A stretch of DNA of 64,000 nt from Perca fluviatilis (GCF_010015445.1 NC_053123.1:12227434-12291433), one strand, 5' to 3'; counted from the stretch's first letter, positions 20,907 to 33,717 are shown. The notes: generated from the letters alone by a model not told the origin. Program-made: numbers and translations.

Positions 20907-21588
20907 CTAGACGTAGTTATTGAGCCTATAGCCACTGCTGGAAAGGGAGCAAAGTGAAGGAGCATGACTGTCCTTCAGGGCCTCAGGGGGCTTGTAGGGT
21001 GGAGCAGGAGGGTAAATGTGGTTGAAGGCAGGGGGAGGTGATAATGGTTGATTCCTCTGCATATGGCGGGGCCTCTGTGACCTGCCACCACTGCTGCTCC
21101 AGCATAGCACCAATCCTCCAGTCAGACTAAGGCAGGCCGATGCGTAACCGAGGTACACGGCCAGGCCAATCTCATACCTCAGCCCGCTGGGAAGGAAGGG
21201 GTCATAGAAATCCATGATGACATCGTTTGTGGTCCAGGACACGGTGATCAGGCAGAGCAGGCCCGCACAGAGAAAACAAATCCCCCCACTTAGCAGCAGG
21301 GGAGACTTGATTAACGAGTCACGGGCGAAGCGGGTACACTTCATCCCCAGCACAGACAGCAGAGATGCCAGGACAGAGGTGACGCAAGAGAGCACCATGA
21401 GCGCCCGGGCAGCCTAATGTGGAAGAGAACAGACAAGCACTTAACATCGGGATTAAAAAAAAGATTCAGAGTCTAGCCTGTAGGGTTAGAAAACTGCAAC
21501 TGCACTACTTGGTCATACCAGACCATAGTAACATACAACGAAATCTCCAAATTTCATTGTATGTTACTATGTACAATGACAATAAAGG

Positions 21589-21652
<64 letters not shown>

Positions 21653-22020
21653 AACTAACTAAGGAATGATTCACCTTGAATATTTTTCTTGATTAATCAA
21701 TTAACTGTTTTGTCTATAAAATGTTTGAGTCAAAAGAAGTATCTTCAAATTCATTGTATTTTCGGACCAATGTGAATGTGTAGTACCTGCAGGTCGCGTG
21801 GCAGTGCCAGTAGAGATCTGTACAGCTCACATTGGTAAATGCCGGTACTGTGCCATACACACTCCATCCACAGGCCTTTCATGTAGACGGTGGCTGTGGT
21901 GATGTTGGAGCCCATATAGGCTGTGCTGCGCCAGTGGGGGAGCAGAGTTGCAACAACAGTTCCTGCAAACCCCAACAGCCCCAAGAAGAAGCCAAGGAGT
22001 TGAACCACCATACTGGCCAT
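20907..22020 (-). CDS. cldn14-like: Claudin-14-like tight-junction protein, complete (2 coding exons)
   Basis: Four-pass tight-junction protein that seals or forms paracellular ion pores. Coding exons 22020-21787 and 21413-20907 join in phase 0 to give 246 residues (human CLDN14 is 239). The first extracellular loop has the claudin signature W...GLW.EC...C: LLPHWR, then [20 protein letters not shown]. Other diagnostic stretches are [10 protein letters not shown] at the exon junction, [10 protein letters not shown] after TM2, [15 protein letters not shown] in loop 2, and the C-terminal PDZ ligand GYRLNNYV; human CLDN14 ends in nearly the same way (YRLNDYV). Claudin-2 is a poorer match in these blocks. 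The first methionine ([10 protein letters not shown]) is chosen because it fits claudin N-termini; the open frame upstream is 5' UTR preceded by a good acceptor at 22050-22049, so there is a 5' UTR intron. Mammalian CLDN14 has its coding region in one exon, so the intron at the loop1/TM2 boundary is notable. The exact paralogue is uncertain. Confidence 0.9.
21588..21653. repeat. (ATCT)n tetranucleotide microsatellite in the claudin intron
   Basis: Sixteen or so ATCT units in the intron between the two claudin coding exons. Confidence 0.95.
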
Positions 22021-22048
22021 GATTTGCCAACTCGGACAGATGGTCAAA
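22021..22048 (-). other. 5' UTR part of the claudin first coding exon, with splice acceptor
   Basis: Reading the minus strand, a pyrimidine-rich run ends in TTTGCAG just upstream of 22048, and 28 nt of untranslated sequence follow before the ATG at 22020. This implies at least one non-coding exon further right, which I could not place. Confidence 0.55.
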
Positions 22049-22098
22049 CTGCAAAGTACAAAGTTACAGTTTGAAACCACTGTTGATGAGCTAGAAGG

Positions 22099-22326
22099 TA
22101 GGGATCGACCATTTTTTCAAGGCCGATACTGATTATTAGTAGTTAATGAAACCGATATTTAGAACCAATATTCATTTACACTGAAAATAAAAAATAAAAA
22201 AATCTTTAAGTCAAAATTAAGAATTTTGAATGTTCGTCAGGCATATAAAACGGCAATACAGATAATCTGCAAACTGCCAAAAAACGGCCCGATAATCGGC
22301 CAGGGCCAATAAACGCTCTAGCCCTA
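22099..22326. mobile_element. hAT-like MITE remnant upstream of the claudin
   Basis: Starts TAGGGATCGACC and ends GCTCTAGCCCTA, with flanks CTAGAAGG and ATAGAAAG that match at 6 of 8 positions, compatible with a mutated 8-bp duplication. Interior repeats CCGATA/GATAATCGGCC. It lies in the inferred 5' UTR intron of the claudin. Confidence 0.55.
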
Positions 22327-22782
22327 ATAGAAAGAGACTATTTATGGACATTATGGACATTTGGATATTTCAAAATGCATATATCACTAAGTAGGCTCAT
22401 GAATATACATGGAAATCCACAGATAACATAAGTAAAAAAAAGGAAAATCAACACACAGAAACACATTAAAAAAAGAAACACTTTCAGAACAAAACTACAG
22501 TCCCCCAGGCTGAAGATGAGGCTGGATTCCTCCTGTTATCTGCATGGTCTCCAGCAGTACAGTAAATTCCACTGAGCTTACATCCAGTCACAGAGTCTGA
22601 GCCATTTCTCAAGTGTCTCTGTTGTGCGGGCAGAAAAAGCTGTGGAAACTCTCTGGTGAGTGGCAGGTGTCTGCATCTGTAACTAATGAGAGCAGTGTTC
22701 AGCTTCACCTGTTTACCGCTCTCCTCTGGAGGGCAAACCACAGCAGTCTATTTGTTAAGCCCCCCACCACCCCCTCAGAAAA

Positions 22783-22785
<3 letters not shown>

Positions 22786-22823
<38 letters not shown>
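22786..22823. repeat. (GA)n microsatellite
   Basis: About 18 GA units between the claudin and fbxo47. Confidence 0.95.
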
Positions 22824-22831
<8 letters not shown>

Positions 22832-25051
22832 AGATTTACAGAAACCACCCAAGCTGAGAGTACTGTTATAAACAACTAACTTTGAACATTTTCACAGATC
22901 TGCAGAGTATTTGAGAGGAGGGACTGAATGACTTGATTAGCACTTCCAGGTGAAACTGTGACAATGAGGGACAGTGGTGATTTATGTTGTAACAATTGAC
23001 CGACTTATATTATGTCCAATTTAATCTCTGTACTGAGATCACCTGGCACTCACTTGTACATTTTGAAATCCACACATGGCAGTAAAAAATCCACAATTGC
23101 CTAGTATTTAGTAAGAAACTCAATGAAAACACCCAAAAAATTACAATGTCAACCATGAAAATATTTTTTAATGAACTGGCAAATTATCACTTACCCACTT
23201 AAATGCAAAATTCCCCGCAAGAAGGAAACAGAGCGACTTTAAATTTGAAAGCAATGAAACCAAACTGTGCTGCTCATACAGATGCATTGTTTTAACTTCC
23301 CCAGAGAACAGAGGCTGTTTATAAAGCCTGATTATTGTTCAGTTAGACCTGACACTGTTGGGGCCTCGTAAAATATCACAGATACAAGCCTCATTGTGTT
23401 TACTCAATGATTGACTACACTGAAGGCATGACAAGTGAGCAACAGAAACAAAGGCAAGGCTGTGACAAGCATCGTGTTTCATGTTGGTTTGCCCACATAT
23501 TAGCCCACCCAAGAGCAAAGCCAATGCAATATCCATTGTTCAAAATGTTTCGTTACTTGCCAATTGCAATGTCTACGATGCTTAACCTTTCGCATTTGAA
23601 TATTTAGTAAAAACTCTCCACATTTGGATACTCACCAAAAAGGTCACACGAGGACTACAGAGCCATGGTCACAGGTGTCCAGACGGTACACTTCCAGATA
23701 AATAGGGCCATTGGCACTGATTCCACACTGACCAGCTCCTTATGTCTCTGCTGCTGCCTCAACGGACAAGGAATATGCGTCTGTGCTGCAGGATTGTCAG
23801 ATATGTGACTGGGCAGTGTTAGATATCATCATCATCATCATCATTATCCCTGTCAGCATCAGGAGCATCATGTCAGAGATGACATGAGAGACGGTCCCAG
23901 TGATGGCTTGTTGCTCCAGACAGATCAACCCGTGAACCCGGAGGCAGAGCTGTGTTGCCAAGCAGAGACACACAGAAGAGATATTGTCCTCATTGGTTGT
24001 GCTGTTTTTGTCTCAATAATTCAGCTCTCTGCATCTCCACATCTTCTGAATGATTAATGGACAAAATAAAAAAAAAAAATCAATACACTGGTAAGCAACT
24101 TGTAGAAAAACATGAATATATTAACTACAATTATGGTCGATCAGCAGGCATATGAAAATAGGGCCCAGTTAGAAAAAAACGGTAGTTACCCTTTAAACAG
24201 TAAAAGCACTGCAAAGTTGATAGCCAAACTGTACTTGATAGTGATGTGGTAATGTATGTTTGTGTCCTGCAAGCCAGGTGAGGTAATTTAAAACTATAGT
24301 TTTATCTCTGGGTTCCTCTGAGGTCCATCTTCTTCCTTCGCAGTTCTCTCTCTCTCCCTCTGTGCCCCAAGTGTAACCTACCGTGACATCCTGTTGGTAT
24401 ACAAGGGCATTTTCCCGGCCCTTCCACTGGGTCCCCTGTGTAGTATTCAGTTCTCTGTAAGAGCTCTATAGTGAAGGGATGATCCTCTCCGAGGTCTGCC
24501 TGTGGGAGACGCCATTTGAATGTGGAACACTTAATAGTCTTAGTTAAGCAGAATAATCCCATGATTAGCAGCTGAGCATAGCTGGTCTGTTGTGCACAGT
24601 GCTGGAGGTTAACACAACCATAATCATGTGTACAGTACAGGTCTTCATTTTTGTAGTGTTTTATGTTCTTCAGAGGTCTGAAAAGCTGCACTCTTTTTGT
24701 ACTGCACTGTCTAACCTTTCCAACAATATGCACATACACAACATTCTCAAAATATAGTACAAACTAGCATATAAAGGCCCTGCACTCCCACACAGGTCTC
24801 GGCCATTCTGGCTGATTAAACCTCTCTGCTGAGGTCAAGGTTGGGTGGAGCAATGATGGGAGTTACGTGAGGCCACTAAACTTCAAGAGCAATCTGTTAC
24901 TGCTTCATGACTATTTGATATTTGAGAAAACGTTATTGGGACAAGGCCATGTAACCAACACAAAATAATTTTGTGAAAAAGCCACCTTACAAAAACAAAA
25001 AGTGAGAAAAAGAGCCGGGATGTACTGTAAATATAGTGTACTATTATTAGT

Positions 25052-25251
25052 CAGGGTTCAAATTAGCACCATTTAACGTTACCAGGCAAATGCCATATAG
25101 ACAGTAAAAGAAATGCTGGTAAAATATGCAAGTGGCTGGTAGATTTTCACTCACCAGCCAAAAAAACAGGGTAATCTATTGAGTGGTTGTTAAAATTGGA
25201 ACATTCACTAGCCATTTGGCTGGTGAACGAAAAAGTTAATTTTGAACTCTG
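25052..25251. mobile_element. Small palindromic MITE, 200 bp
   Basis: Ends CAGGGTTCAAATTAGC and, inverted, CAGAGTTCAAAATTAAC. Internal GGCTGGT/ACCAGCC blocks pair. No clear target duplication. Confidence 0.55.
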
Positions 25252-26033
25252 AATACAGTATATTATGGGAGGCTGTATTACATGTCAGGGAAAATACTTA
25301 GCAAATTCAAGCACACTTTTCTTCCATGAAGCTCATTAAACATTACTGTAAGCAGCACTATAATTGTTTCCTTAGTGTAACCGACTGATGGTTAAGCAGG
25401 CCTAGTGTTACCTGGACCACCCACTATAACGTTAGCTAGCTACTACAATAATACTACACATAAAAACCTTTACAATTAACGCCAGTAGTGTTGTGCTACT
25501 TTTTCTTCACTTTAGTGAATATTAGCCACTGCTAATACTTCCTTGCCTTAAACGTTACTTTCGTGACATTTTGAATTATTTACCTTACTTGTAGTTAATA
25601 ATGTATTTTAAGGATACTTCCCATGTATCGACGGAGAATCTTTTTTTTTTTTCATATGAAGACTAGCCAGTAAAGTTATTTATTTCGCGCCGTTGTATCA
25701 TTGCCAGCGGGCACACAGCTGGCTCGACTTTTACAGATGACATTTGCTGCATATCGATATTAACGTTACTAAGTTAATTATTGGTAAGATACTCTATTGC
25801 TTTAACGTTGTATTCCTGTGTCCCAGCTACGACTACATAAAGTTAATGAAATCGAAAATCGAAACGCTAAAGAAGCTAGCTAAGTTAACTTTAGGTTGGC
25901 TAGCTAGCGTTAGCTATATAGACTTAGCTAGCATAGCTCTGCTTTTTCTGTGAAACTGTGGTTTTAGCTAACGTTAGGTTACCTTGAGAGTCAAATGTGC
26001 CTTATCTTGTTTAATACAGTCAATTCAGCGGCG

Positions 26034-27194
26034 ATGGTAATGGTTAGGAAAGCCTCCAGAAATGCTGGGATCTACACACAGACACACAAATCCCGCAAGA
26101 GGACTCATCATCGGCCCCGTCCAACCAGAACCATCATGACCCGCAGCCAGTGTAACACCAGCGGTAGCTTCTTCTACAGGCTCCCGTCAGAGGTGTTTGA
26201 CATGATCCTGGATAAACTATCTGGTAGGTGCAACTGGTTAGCCTAACATAACCTAATAACGTTCACTACATGCCCTTCAGAGTGTGATTGAAACTTTCAC
26301 GTATTTTGCTGACTAACCTTAAGTACCTTTGCTTCTGAACTACATTTCTTCTGGGGATAAGAACAGATTAATGTCCTGATATTTTACGGTGCTTTGTTAA
26401 GTGTCTATCAGCAGTCATTGGATATTTTAACATGGGCAAATCACAAGCAAGTCTCAAGTCTTAACCTTCAAGTCTCAAGCAAGTCCAAATCATTTTTGTG
26501 ACAATCAAGCAAGTCAAGTGAAGTCATAGCTTTGGTCAAGCAAGTCACAAGTCAAGTCATACAAAAGTTTCCATTTTTAAACAAGCTAAAGACAGTGGTT
26601 ATAAACTGCTGGAGTTTTATTTGCATTTTTTCCTACTCAATATTCAAAAGACATTGCGTCCAAGACACATACATCTGAACAGTTTAAATTTATACAGATG
26701 GAAAAGCACAGCCTAAAACTGATATTAGGCCAACAATAAATCAACATACATATTTGTTCAGTATGCCTCAAACATGGCATCAAATCATGAAATTCATCAA
26801 ATCATGAAATTCATTCAAACAATTCAAGTATAATGGTTTCTAAGTCAAATAATATTCTTTAAACATGCCTCACTTTTATGGGACAGAAACACATTCTTTA
26901 ACCTTTCCTTCTCTTAAAGAAGAAAAAAAAAAACATTCTTTAAGAGAAGCTGAATCCCACCACCTTTGTGTAATTTGGAGAGATTGACTGAGTGTATTTA
27001 TCACATGGAATGAATACAATATATTTGTCAGTGTATTTGTGAGTGAATGTGTGCATGTTTGAGAGAGAGAGTGAAAAGTTAATAATATTGGTGAGTGAAT
27101 ATGTGCGTGTGTGTGAGCGTGCAGTGTGTTGTGTGTGTATGTGTGCCTAGCTTTATACACATACTTACGTCTGCATGTGTGTGTGTGTGTGTGT

Positions 27195-27243
<49 letters not shown>

Positions 27244-30200
27244 AGTTTGTGTTGTGTGTGTAATATGTATGTATGTGTGTGCGTAGTTTTATTCGCTCTT
27301 ACCGCCACCTTGAACAAAGAGGGGAGGGTGTGCTTATTCATGGCCCGAAAACTAAACTGTACATAAACGTCCAAATAGTGGTTCAGCTGAATGTGGGGAC
27401 AGGAACCCGAATCTCTCCCGATTTGAATTGTCTGATGAAATTCAACGTGGTGGTGGTTGTAGTCGAAGATTTTCAGATGTGTATCCTTATAGCCAAACTT
27501 TATTATTTTTTCGGTGCATAGGGGTCCATGACATTAAGTTACTATCCGTTGCCAGTCTCATTTACTGACGGTCTTCCGCCGTGTGGCGCGTCATCATATC
27601 AACGGTTTCTGTGCATGCAACAGCAATAAAATCGTAACGTTTACTCCTCCTCAATATCAGAGGGAAAAAAAAATATATATATTTATTAAACAGAAAGTCA
27701 AGTCATTTCAAGTCATTAGACTCAAGTCTAAGTCAGGTCTCAAGTCATGAATATCAAGTCAAAGTCAAGTCGAGTCTTTTATGAATGTTTATCAAGCAAG
27801 TCTCAAGTCCTAAAATTTCCAACTCGAGTCAAGTCATGTGACTCGAGTCCCCCATGTCTGATGATCAATAATATAATCAATAATATTGTGGTTTGCATAC
27901 ACAGTGTACACAAGTACCAAATACCAAAAGATATACCGGTTAGTAAGTTAGTAAAGAAAACAATATGTGTTCATATTATTTGAAAATCAGTATATTTTCA
28001 AATATTTCAAACATGTTTGTGTTTGTCAGAGGTGGAGATCAGTGTGTTCAGCATGGTGTCCAAGGAAATCACTAGATACATTATGAACTACATCTCCACA
28101 CTGGCCTGGAAGAATAAAACGATCATTCAAAGCTTTCACCACTCCACCTGCCTTGAACAGAGATCCATTATCGGACATTACAGAGACCTGGGTAAGTGGC
28201 AATGCATTGGCATGTAAGCTGAATGTTTGATCTTGTATAGATCTTCTCCAGACGGTATATGGCGAATTTATAACTTACATTCTGTTGATCTGTGTCAGGC
28301 ATATCAGCCTCTCTCAGCATTTAACATACACTTGAATGATCACCACACAGTACTTGGGATAAGCTACCTTGTCAAGTGAAGGGATAGGAAAGACCAGAAT
28401 TAGTATTTTTGTATTCTAATATGCTTTTGTGTTCAATGTCTTAGGTTTGTTATTCAAGAGATGTACCCTGTTGCTACCAACAAAGGACAGGTTAAAGTTT
28501 ATCTTTAGCAAGTTTTCACAGGTAAGAAAAGGAGAGGTGAGAGGACAAGCAAGATTAGATAATGTGTTGTATTAAATGTCACATAAACAAAGAACATGTA
28601 ATTACACCAGGCTAAATGGTTTAATTTATCTGATGGATTAGATTTATAGAGTATTTAAGACTAGTCATGAAAAAGCTAAATGGTTAGTAACATAGTGTAA
28701 TTTGCCTCATTCCCTTACATCCTTTGGAATGCTGCACATGTATACATTGCAATGTTGTTGTTGAAACAATATGTTATCCTGCCCTAACATCTGTTGATCT
28801 ATGTTCATGATGAGGCAAAATAAATAAAGTTGTCCCACTGATCTGTTTCAGATTCCATGCTTCCTGTTGGAGCAGTGTTTGGCACCAGACTGCATTGGCT
28901 TCTCCAGCTACGGAGTCTTCCTCCAGGTAAGGGCCTTATAGAAATACAGATCATGTCAATCATGATACCCTTTGTGTCCCATCCGAGTGCCTGAAAACAT
29001 GTAAGCAGGGAAATATGACTCTTTTCTGTTATATTATTTATATAATATTTAGATGTGTTCTATTGAATACTTTACAGACACTGATCGCAGGTTGGGATGA
29101 GCTGGAGTGCCACAGAGTCTTCAACTTCCTTTGTGACTTCGCAAATCTGCTGCAAAAAATGGAGGCAGTCATTACTGGAAAACCAGGTGTGCTTTTCTGT
29201 TTCTGAAAGTGAAAATGTTACTGAATATAGAACAGGGTTTTTTTTTGTAGAAAAATGAAACAATCCTGGTGAAAACCTGGCGAAGTCTGCGTTGCACGCT
29301 TAGCTTTGTGAAAGCCTAAATGGACCTAATACAAAAAACATGTTTCTAAATTTGTTTGTCTGTCCTCAGGGGTGAGGTGGTACCAAAAGCTGCAACTCCG
29401 TCTATTCTGCCGTCAGGTTCTGTTGGACCCATGGCCCAACCAGTCGGAATGTCAGTTCTGGCTAATGCAACTCCTGAAACCTTGGCCCATGGTCAGCCAG
29501 GCACACTTACTGTTCATCCTCTATGGACCTCTGCTGCCTGAGGGTAAGATTACTTTCATACCTAAAGAAAGCAATCAGTTATTTGGGTTTGTATTCTTTT
29601 GACTTCATGAGAACAAAGTAATTGGGCTGATTTTTCTTTTGTTGAGAATGATGTTTCTGCATTTGTTAACACTGCCACTCTGAAAACGCGATCAGACTGT
29701 AATCCTTGCCTACAGAAAGCGCTGTGCAGTATAGTTAAAAAATGCAACAAATCGTATGTTAGTGGTGAGCTTTGTCCTGAAATGATTTTCTTTCTGTACC
29801 AGATTTCTCATCAGTAAAAAAATGACTGCTACCTCTTGGCCGTGGTTGATAATTATGTTGAAATGTTCATTAAAATACAAAATACAAGGCTATTGGGTTG
29901 AACTACCACAAGTGTTCAGTAGTTAAAAGCAAAGTATAGATGTATTATCAGGCCCAAATAAACCACTTATAGTGTCATACTATGGTGGAGGAGGCCTGGG
30001 TAACTTACAGTACATTGGTATTGGAGAACTTGGCTGCATTTTTTTATTGTGATGTGGTATAACACAGTTATTAAGTGAGGTTCCCTCCTCCATGCAGGCT
30101 CCCTCGGTTGGCAGGATCTGGTGGAGAGGGGCCTGCCTCACAGCGCTCTGTGGGACCTGGCCAGGGCCATCCTTCTGCTTTTCAGCAAACTAGAAGTCCA

Positions 30201-30682
30201 AGGCCAGTGCACCAATTCGCTGCTGTCAATCTTGGAGGAGCTCATTGGTATCATACTTCCGTGGTTCTCAAATGTTTTCATGTCACAGATAGACACATAG
30301 TAGTTAACTAGGGGTGTGACGAGACACTCAGCTCATGAGACGTGACAAGACACAAGATTTTAAATCTATTTTAAAGAAAACTACAATTAAGAAATATGAC
30401 TGGAAAAATAGTCTCTCCTCAGAGAACCAAGGTTACAATGTAACCAAGCGTTTTATTGCAGCAGTATACAAGGAACTAGGCTGCTCTTGTATTGATTTAT
30501 GACCATTTTAAGACGAGGGGAGAACATTTGTTTTCAAATTTAGTTTCAAAAGTAAAGTTAGGTTTTGCTTTCTGCTTCCAATTAATTTAAAAAAAGACAG
30601 AGAAAGGGAGCGATCTGCGTGAGTCAGTGTCACACTGAACTGCACGCTGCAGTCTGTGTGTGTGTGTGTGTGTGTCGGGCAC

Positions 30683-30720
<38 letters not shown>

Positions 30721-33717
30721 AAGACGTACCCTCTAATGCTCAGACTGATCTCATAAAGTGGCGTATGGATGACACGGTAATTTGTATGCCATTTTGGCGT
30801 GTTATCAAGACTCATAATCACTTTTTAGCGTGTTTGTCAACGCCGTTCGGCCACCATTAACCTACATTACGGTGAATTATTGCCGTTGCGAGTAGTATGA
30901 AAGGATGTAAGTCCGCAGATGGGTAAAACACCGGACTTTCACCCAGGAGAGCCGGGTTCGCGTACCGCATGTGGCATGTTTATCAACTGTTTTTTTTTTA
31001 ATTATTATAATTTTTTTTTAAGCCTTCCCCAATGTTTCTTTCCTAAACCCAACCATTTATTGTTTTCCTAAGCGTGTGACGTTGGTCACCGTCGTGTTTT
31101 TGTCGTTTTTTTAGTGTTAGTAAAGCCTTTCCCAATGTTCTTTTCCTAAACCCAAGCTTTTTGTGTGACGTTGTTGTCGCAATAGCGATAACGGCACGTT
31201 CTCGTGGATGTATGTTTACATCCGCTGTATACAGCATAGACATACACGTGGATAGCTCAAAATGCGTACAGATAACACGCCATTTGGCTTTAGGAAAGTG
31301 GCGTGTATGTTTTCGCAAAGTCATGATGCCCAACGCTGGCTTTTTTACCAGCGTTAGAGGCAGCTTTGTACAATTGCAACTCTGCTACCGCTCTGCAAAA
31401 GTGAACTCAGAGTCAACTTTGGCGAACGGGCAGGGGATCTTCAATGCTAATTTAGAGGTCCGAGCCAGATGTATTATAAGACCAACCACGTCAGACTTCA
31501 TCTACTGGCGGCGTCTGCACTTGTGACCGATATCGCGAGACAATTTTTACCGTGATGAGAAGTCTCGTCACATTTTAATGTCGCGTGGGACGAGATCTCG
31601 TCACACCTCTAGTGTTAACCCCATGTGATAAGAAATGTAACTGATCGTCACCTTGGTTGTCCTCCTCCTCGTCATCTCCAGTCATTCCTCAGCCGTGGCA
31701 TGTGGAGAATGTGGCTCGTCTGTTGGTGCTGTGTGGCAGCAGTCTCTGCTACACTGTTCTAGTCAGCAAGGCTGTCAATAGACGACTTCTTGAGACCTCC
31801 AGACTCATTGTGTACATCATACTGGTAAGAATACTAGTTATTTTATCATCAGCTGAATAAATGAAAAGAAATGTAAGCCTTATTTATGGTTAAACTGGTC
31901 AGTTTGCATTTAGTTGTGAATCAGATATTGGCCAGCATTATCCATCTCTCATTTGATTTGATATGATGCAATTAGACTACAAAGTCATTGTACAGTTGAT
32001 TCATATTAGATTGAACATAGATTAAGGACAAGTGTGCAGAATAGCTTCAGCAGACAGGGAAACGATGGTATTTCTCTTTGTTAACTATGTCTGTAATTGT
32101 TTCTCCTGACTGCATTTTATTATATGCTTGATTTCCTTTATGTTAATCAAAAATCTTTTGACCAATTGGCCTTGTTTATTTTCACTGGTCATGGTAGGAA
32201 AAGCAGTAAGCTATGCCAGGTAACCTGTGCACAACACCAGGACCTTGGACCTGACCTTAATTGAAATTATTATTAACTAACAAATTGTTAATTTCATTAA
32301 TTAAAGCTACGACAACATCTGTGCTGTAAAAAGGCATATTGGTCCAGTTTTCTGTTTTGTATGGCTTCATCCTTAGGTGTGTGAGAAAGACGGCTATCAC
32401 ATGTCCTGGGCAGTGAAAATGGTGCAGCAGATCTGCAATGTCTTCACCACGGCTCCTGAAAGGTTCGGCTTCATCCAACAACTGGAGAACATGTTTTCCG
32501 AAGTCACCAGGGAGTTTTTTGAGTTTTCTGTTGCAGGTGAGGTGGGACAGCTCAATTTTATTTCATTCTTTCGTTCTTTACTCGTGGTACCAAAAATTTA
32601 TCTTGAAAGGAAAAATAATTCCTTGCATCAAGTAATACCACACTTATTTGATATTGCAATCATAAAAGTATGAAGAAACAATAAATACAGCATTACAATG
32701 GTGGGCAAAGCTACAATAATAAAATATTGAAAGAAAAATGACAAAACAAACAAGGAAATCACAACATATGGGCAGATGATGCAAACAATGTTGAGGGGCA
32801 GGCAGATTTAAATAGTTACCAAATAAAATATGCAAAATTTACAGATGTGGATATATACAATCATAAATAAATTATATTATGTATGTATGTATGTGTGTAC
32901 GTATGTATGTTTGTATGTATGTATTCTGTATCCAGAGAATAAACGGGTGATGGGTGGCTGTGCATATGTGTGACAGCTCAGACAGATGGGATTTTATTGG
33001 GAAAGGCTCATTTTACCTTAATTTATCAAAAACATTTTTGTCTCAATTTCGCTACCCAGAGCAAACCCTCATTTGTTTGCCTTTGATTACGTCCTTCCTT
33101 GAATTTTTGCACCCATTTTATCGACACCCATGCTAATGGGCAATAAAAGATCTGGAGTCGTGCATTCATTACATTATTTAACTATCTGCTAATGTGAATT
33201 TATGAAAAAAACATAACTGTTTCAAGCTCTATCTGCTATAGAATGGGTTTTGCCATCCAGTATGCCATTAAAAAAACAAAAACTGGAGTGATTTCAGACT
33301 TACTGAGTGAAAATTCTTGCCACTCTCAAAAACATTCACATAATTCGTATGTATATATACATATAATTCCCAACCTCTTTGGCTTTTAAGTAAGTGAAAG
33401 TTTTACTGAGGTAGATTTGAGAAAAGCTAGAAAAAACTTCTTTTTTTGCTACTGCATTTTGTTAATCATATTGTGACCACCTAGATTTATCTCCCAACTC
33501 CTAGATGTTGGGAACCACTGCCCACAATAGTTCTTTGAATACCTCCACAGTGCCTCGGTTTCAAATGAAAAGCGGTATAAAAAGGAATTACTGTAATCAC
33601 CTTCATCTGTTCTCAGGGAACCATCTTGACGACAGGGAGACTTTCCAGACCCTGTGTATCCTCCTGGACTCCAGTGCTCGCTTCCACACTAAATTCCTCC
33701 ACATGTTCCTCAAATAG
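26034..33717 (+). CDS. fbxo47: F-box only protein 47, complete (10 coding exons)
   Basis: Predicted substrate receptor of an SCF-type ubiquitin ligase. In mammals it is tied to meiotic telomere and chromosome behaviour, and in medaka to germ-cell sexual fate (recalled). Coding exons: 26034-26223, 28030-28191, 28445-28521, 28852-28926, 29078-29186, 29370-29543, 30098-30247, 31682-31824, 32377-32536, 33617-33717. All junctions are GT-AG and the frame is kept, giving 446 residues (human about 452). The F-box lies around residues 45-85 (FYRLPSEVFDMILDKLS across the first junction, then EISVFSMVSKEI). Strong matches to human FBXO47 include LLFKRCTLLLPTK, LTLIAGWDELECHRVFNFLC (human TLTAGWDELECHRVYNFLC), KPWPMVSQAHLLFI, ENVARLLVLCG and MSWAVKMVQQIC. 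The start follows an acceptor-like CAG about 13 nt upstream, so a 5' UTR exon probably precedes it. It lies head to head with the claudin and tail to tail with arl6. Introns 1, 7 and 9 carry DNA-transposon remnants. Confidence 0.95.
26427..27860. mobile_element. Probable hAT-like DNA transposon with CAAGTC subterminal arrays, in fbxo47 intron 1
   Basis: The left end region (26430-26570) and right end region (27695-27860) are both crowded with CAAGTC/AAGTCAAGTC motifs. The outermost bases read ACATGGGCAAATC at the left and, inverted, CAGACATGGGGGACTC at the right. Subterminal arrays like these usually bind a transposase. No transposase frame is visible and no clean target duplication was found. 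Includes TG and GA microsatellites at 27174-27239. Confidence 0.55.
30653..30716. repeat. (TG)n-(GA)n compound microsatellite
   Basis: TG run to about 30675, then GA from about 30687; inside the transposable element in fbxo47 intron 7. Confidence 0.9.
30735..31510 (-). repeat. Nested fold-back repeat inside the 30310-31611 element
   Basis: Left part AAAGTGGCGTATGGATGACA ... GGCGTGTTATC is mirrored at the right by GATAACACGCCATTTGG ... AAAGTGGCGTGTATG. Two internal blocks CCTAAACCCAA repeat about 120 bp apart. A module ACTTTCACCCAGGAGAGCC near 30943 is the reverse complement of a module at 10080 in the element at 9885-10160, showing that both belong to related families. Confidence 0.5.
32878..32923. 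repeat. (GTAT)n microsatellite in fbxo47 intron 9
   Basis: Imperfect TATG tetranucleotide units. Confidence 0.85.
33364..33522. mobile_element. Degenerate hAT-like remnant in fbxo47 intron 9
   Basis: Left ATTCCCAACCTCTTTGGCTT and right TGTTGGGAACCACTG are inverted relics of the common CAGTGGTTCCCAACC terminus. The outer left bases have decayed. Confidence 0.45.

Larger units (their letters stand above)
22327..26020. other. Head-to-head interval between the claudin and fbxo47
   Basis: Includes the presumed 5' ends of both genes. Features seen: a (GA)n run, an (ATC)n run near 23826, the MITE at 25052, and a stretch at 25400-25990 dense in GCTAGC and AACGTTA motifs upstream of fbxo47. An acceptor-like AATACAG at 26014-26020 suggests a 5' UTR intron of fbxo47. 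Confidence 0.4.
30310..31611. mobile_element. Terminal-inverted-repeat element in fbxo47 intron 7
   Basis: Left end AGGGGTGTGACGAGACACTC and, inverted, right end AGAGGTGTGACGAGATCTCG, about 1.3 kb. More GTGACGAGA/TCTCGTCAC motifs sit just inside both ends. No transposase frame. A second, self-complementary element is nested within (30735-31510). Confidence 0.65.

Noticed and set aside
24302..24739. 145-codon minus-strand open frame
   Set aside because: No recognisable domain, unremarkable composition, no splice or start context; likely chance.
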